From Mycobacterium sp. 852013-51886_SCH5428379 (GTDB lineage Bacteria; Actinomycetota; Actinomycetes; Mycobacteriales; Mycobacteriaceae), in NCBI RefSeq assembly GCF_001665575.1, contig NZ_LZSU01000005.1, forward strand, positions 1-63,948: a stretch of DNA of 63,948 nt, in the 5' to 3' direction. Below, in pieces: positions 62,100 through 63,948 of this stretch. The position numbers were made by a program, and so were the translations under genes. The notes beneath the pieces were generated by a model that was not told the origin of the DNA, did no database searches, and saw only the letters and a list, made by a program, of their open reading frames with translations. The stretch's first letter is position 1; each line of letters opens with the position of its first letter.

Positions 62100-62627
62100 G
62101 TGTATCAGGCAGTTCCACAACCGGCCGCGACCGTGCGGGTGGTGCTGACCTTCGACGTGCCGGCAGATCCGGTGGACCTGCCGCACCGCACCGCACAGTT
62201 GGCGGACGATTTCGGGGCGTTGATCGTCGATACATTGCCCGGGGTTCGGGTGCGGCCCGCAGTCATCGGAGCGGCGCCGGCACCGGACGCGGTGGGGGTG
62301 CATACCGAGCGGGGCTTGTCGATCGACATCGCGGTCCGCGAGGTACGCGTCGACGGACGGGCCGTGCACCTGACGTATCGCGAGTTCGAACTCTTGCGCT
62401 TCCTCATGCAGCGGGCGCCGCGCGCGGTGTCACGGGAGGAACTCGTGCGGGAGGTGTGGCGCGACAGCGTCCCGGGGCTGGAGCGCGACGGATCGCACCG
62501 CACCGTCGACACCCACGTGCGGCGGCTACGCGCCAAACTCGTTCCCTACGCGGGGATCCTGACGACGGTACGAGGGCGGGGCTACCGCTGCGACTCCGGA
62601 CTCGATGCCCGGTTCCGTTCGGCGTGA
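62100..62627 (+). CDS. Winged-helix transcriptional regulator with atypical N terminus
   Basis: A 175-residue regulator whose C-terminal 100 residues are an OmpR/PhoB-type winged helix (LTYREFELLRFLMQRAPRAVSREELVREVW, then SHRTVDTHVRRLRAKL and TVRGRGYRC). The N-terminal 80 residues do not look like a receiver: no acidic pocket or phospho-Asp is visible, so it is not a standard two-component regulator. The wing resembles actinobacterial orphan regulators of the GlnR kind. GTG at 62100 is chosen; the frame is open further up. It follows the NlpA-like gene by 64 bases, so they may form a sensor-regulator pair for the divergent amine operon. Confidence 0.8.
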   Translation: MYQAVPQPAATVRVVLTFDVPADPVDLPHRTAQLADDFGALIVDTLPGVRVRPAVIGAAPAPDAVGVHTERGLSIDIAVREVRVDGRAVHLTYREFELLRFLMQRAPRAVSREELVREVWRDSVPGLERDGSHRTVDTHVRRLRAKLVPYAGILTTVRGRGYRCDSGLDARFRSA

Positions 62628-62630
62628 CCG

Positions 62631-63314
62631 TCAGCGCGGTGCGCGCTCGTCGATCGCGAACAGCACCAGGGTGATGGCAAGAGCTGCTGCGGCACACCAG
62701 ATCGCGCGTACATCCCACGCGCGGGAGGCCACCGCACCGATCACCGCCCCTGCGGCGAACGACGCGATCAGGGCCACGTAGACGCGGAACGCGCGTCGCC
62801 CCGCGGCATGCTTCTCGACCAGGCCGTCGTAGCCGGCCTCGACCATGCGCATCATGTTGCCGGTCGTGGCCACCGGCATGTAGTTGAGATCGCCGACGCT
62901 GCGGAACAATCCGATCTGCACGGCCGCCAGGAACGAGATCGGCACGGTCACGTAGCTGTGCGGGACCGTGGCGGGTACGAAGCCGATGAGGGCGAGTGCC
63001 ACCACCTGGGTGGCGATCGTCCACCGCAGTGAGCGGGGCAGGATGCGCTCGACGCGTCCGGACTTGATGTGGGCGGCCAGCGCGACGCCGGTGATAAAGG
63101 CCAGAAGGGGCCACACATGATTCAGGGCTGCGGTCAGCTTCCGGTCGGCGATGTCGATGGCGAAGAAGATGACGTTGCCGGTCTGCACATTGGCGAAGAC
63201 CCCGCCACGGGTGAAGTACGTGTACGCGTCGAGGAATCCGTTGGTCAGGGTCAACAGCAGCGCAAACCACACCGTCCGCGTCTTCTCGGTGTCCGGCGGG
63301 ACCTCTGCACCCAT
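62631..63314 (-). CDS. DUF1275 (YoaK-like) membrane protein
   Basis: A 227-residue integral membrane protein of the DUF1275 family with about six helices. The signature FLDAYTYFTRGGVFANVQTGN at the N terminus, AAVQIGLFRSVG and the TTGNMMRMVEAGYDGL block are well preserved. The function of the family is unknown. ATG at 63314 begins the conserved region. It is convergent with the winged-helix gene (three bases between stops) and divergent from the DUF222 gene, with an inverted-repeat element and SOS box in between. Confidence 0.87.
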   Translation of the reverse strand: MGAEVPPDTEKTRTVWFALLLTLTNGFLDAYTYFTRGGVFANVQTGNVIFFAIDIADRKLTAALNHVWPLLAFITGVALAAHIKSGRVERILPRSLRWTIATQVVALALIGFVPATVPHSYVTVPISFLAAVQIGLFRSVGDLNYMPVATTGNMMRMVEAGYDGLVEKHAAGRRAFRVYVALIASFAAGAVIGAVASRAWDVRAIWCAAAALAITLVLFAIDERAPR

Positions 63315-63342
63315 CGCCACAACGTAGCCAACACCGAACTCC

Positions 63343-63402
63343 GCGAGCGTGCGTGTTTGCACGCGACACGCCGCCAAAAGTGGGCAGTTTGCGCACGCTC
63401 GC
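63343..63402. repeat. 60-base intergenic element with 11-base inverted ends
   Basis: GCGAGCGTGCG (63343-63353) and CGCACGCTCGC (63392-63402) are perfect inverted repeats enclosing a 38-base centre that includes a TTTGC...GCAGTTTGC pattern. I recall closely similar elements recurring in intergenic regions of environmental mycobacteria, though this cannot be verified here. It sits between DUF1275 and DUF222 genes. It may form a large RNA or DNA hairpin or be a protein-binding repeat. No transposase is nearby, so it would be a passive or non-autonomous element. Confidence 0.6.
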
Positions 63403-63439
63403 CGGTGTTCGCCCACGTTCCATCTGACTTGTCGGTGGT

Positions 63440-63455
63440 TCGAACTAGTGTTCGA
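63440..63455. promoter_or_regulatory. SOS box (LexA operator) at the start of the DUF222 gene
   Basis: TCGAACTAGTGTTCGA at 63440-63455 is a perfect match to the mycobacterial LexA operator pattern TCGAACnnnnGTTCGA. It ends two bases before the ATG at 63458. LexA bound here would block transcription from a promoter placed at the start codon, and induction would follow DNA damage. Members of the 13E12 family are known LexA targets in M. tuberculosis. Confidence 0.85.
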
Positions 63456-63457
63456 GT

Positions 63458-63948
63458 ATGGACAGGGGGGACCTGCAGTCGGCGCTCGAGCGGTGGGACG
63501 CCGCTCGAGCCGAGCTGGCCGCCTTCCCCTACGAATCACTGACCACCACCGAACGACTCGCAGTGGTCGAACGCCTGGAACGGTCACAGCGCCAAGACCT
63601 GTCGTTGAGTCACACCGTGCTCGCCGCCTTCGCCGACGACGCCGACCCGCGGGTGTTCGGGGAACGCAGCCTGCGCAAGGTCGTGGCGACTCGGTTACAT
63701 CTGACCGAGAAGGATGCTGGGAATCGGTTGCGCGACGCCGCCCAACTCGGTCCGCGGCGGACACTGACCGGCGAGCCGTTGACGCCGGAACTCGAACACA
63801 CCGCCGCCGCGCTGGCCGACGGAGACATCGGTGCTGCGCACGTGGCCGTGATCCAGAGATTTCTCAAATCGCTGCCCGGCTGGGTCGACACCACCGCCCG
63901 CGCCGAGGCCGAGCAGACCCTCGCCCAGGTCGCCGTCGGGTTGGACGC
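63458..63948 (+). CDS. DUF222/13E12-repeat family protein, truncated by window edge
   Basis: The first 163 residues of a DUF222-domain protein, cut by the right edge. Visible features are the N-terminal ALERWDAARAELAAFPYESLTTTERL, the DUF222 core RVFGERSLRKVVATRLHLTEKDAGNRLRDA and LGPRRTLTGEPLTPELEHTAAALADGDIGAAH. Family proteins continue with an HNH endonuclease domain, which should follow outside this window. They are found in the REP13E12 elements of mycobacteria and in many copies in actinobacterial genomes; role may relate to DNA cleavage, mobile elements or damage response. The SOS box directly upstream supports damage-inducible expression. Possibly leaderless. Confidence 0.85.
   Translation, partial: MDRGDLQSALERWDAARAELAAFPYESLTTTERLAVVERLERSQRQDLSLSHTVLAAFADDADPRVFGERSLRKVVATRLHLTEKDAGNRLRDAAQLGPRRTLTGEPLTPELEHTAAALADGDIGAAHVAVIQRFLKSLPGWVDTTARAEAEQTLAQVAVGLD

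Overview
The window looks like chromosomal DNA of a fast-growing, soil-type mycobacterium (Mycolicibacterium/Mycobacterium). The evidence is uniformly high G+C, frequent GTG/TTG starts, and a gene set typical of that group: furA-katG, eis, an LdtA-type L,D-transpeptidase, a cyclopropane-mycolic-acid synthase family gene, CYP125 and CYP124, a secreted chorismate mutase, an Rv2629-like protein, an LpqH-like lipoprotein and a 13E12/DUF222 protein. I see no rRNA, tRNA, CRISPR array, complete insertion sequence or prophage. There is no gene-free stretch longer than 300 bases, so the region is dense and mostly core-like.

Layout. 1-3.0 kb: promoter, furA and katG, closed by a strong hairpin. 3.0-7.9 kb: an antibiotic-kinase-like gene and a haloalkane dehalogenase on the plus strand, then a minus-strand acyltransferase-3/SGNH pair and an M15-type lipoprotein peptidase. 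8.0-11.3 kb: an overlapping three-gene signalling operon (receiver-PP2C phosphatase, CHASE3 histidine kinase, Rcp1-type receiver). 11.3-29.5 kb: metabolic and stress genes, including an FMN-type glutamate synthase-like protein, yaaA, eis, a PLP decarboxylase, class I fructose-bisphosphate aldolase, an amidase and cinA. 29.7-41 kb: a steroid/lipid-flavoured stretch. Two perfect matches to the KstR operator lie here, one between an SDR and a DAP-dehydrogenase-like gene and one before a nitronate-monooxygenase-like gene, and a CYP125 follows. An RsbU/RsbV/RsbW-like partner-switching set is interleaved. 41-56 kb: a GntR regulator with its probable operator, a fatty acid hydroxylase, ldtA, threonine dehydratase, an agmatinase-like gene, mycolic acid methyltransferase, chorismate mutase, CYP124, the Rv2629-like gene and a collagen-like membrane protein.

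56.1-62.6 kb is the most distinctive part. A minus-strand operon encodes an APC-type amine/amino-acid permease, a glutamine-synthetase-like ligase, an SfnG-like flavin monooxygenase and an SfnB/DszC-like acyl-CoA-dehydrogenase-fold flavoprotein. The first three genes are joined by 4-base overlaps and the last by a longer overlap. Facing it are a MetQ/NlpA-like binding protein with no signal peptide and a winged-helix regulator with no recognisable receiver domain. Together they suggest uptake, gamma-glutamylation and oxidative cleavage of an amine that may contain sulfur. That pathway is inferred, not demonstrated.

62.6-63.9 kb: a DUF1275 membrane protein, a 60-base inverted-repeat intergenic element, and a perfect SOS box directly before a DUF222/13E12 gene that runs off the right edge.
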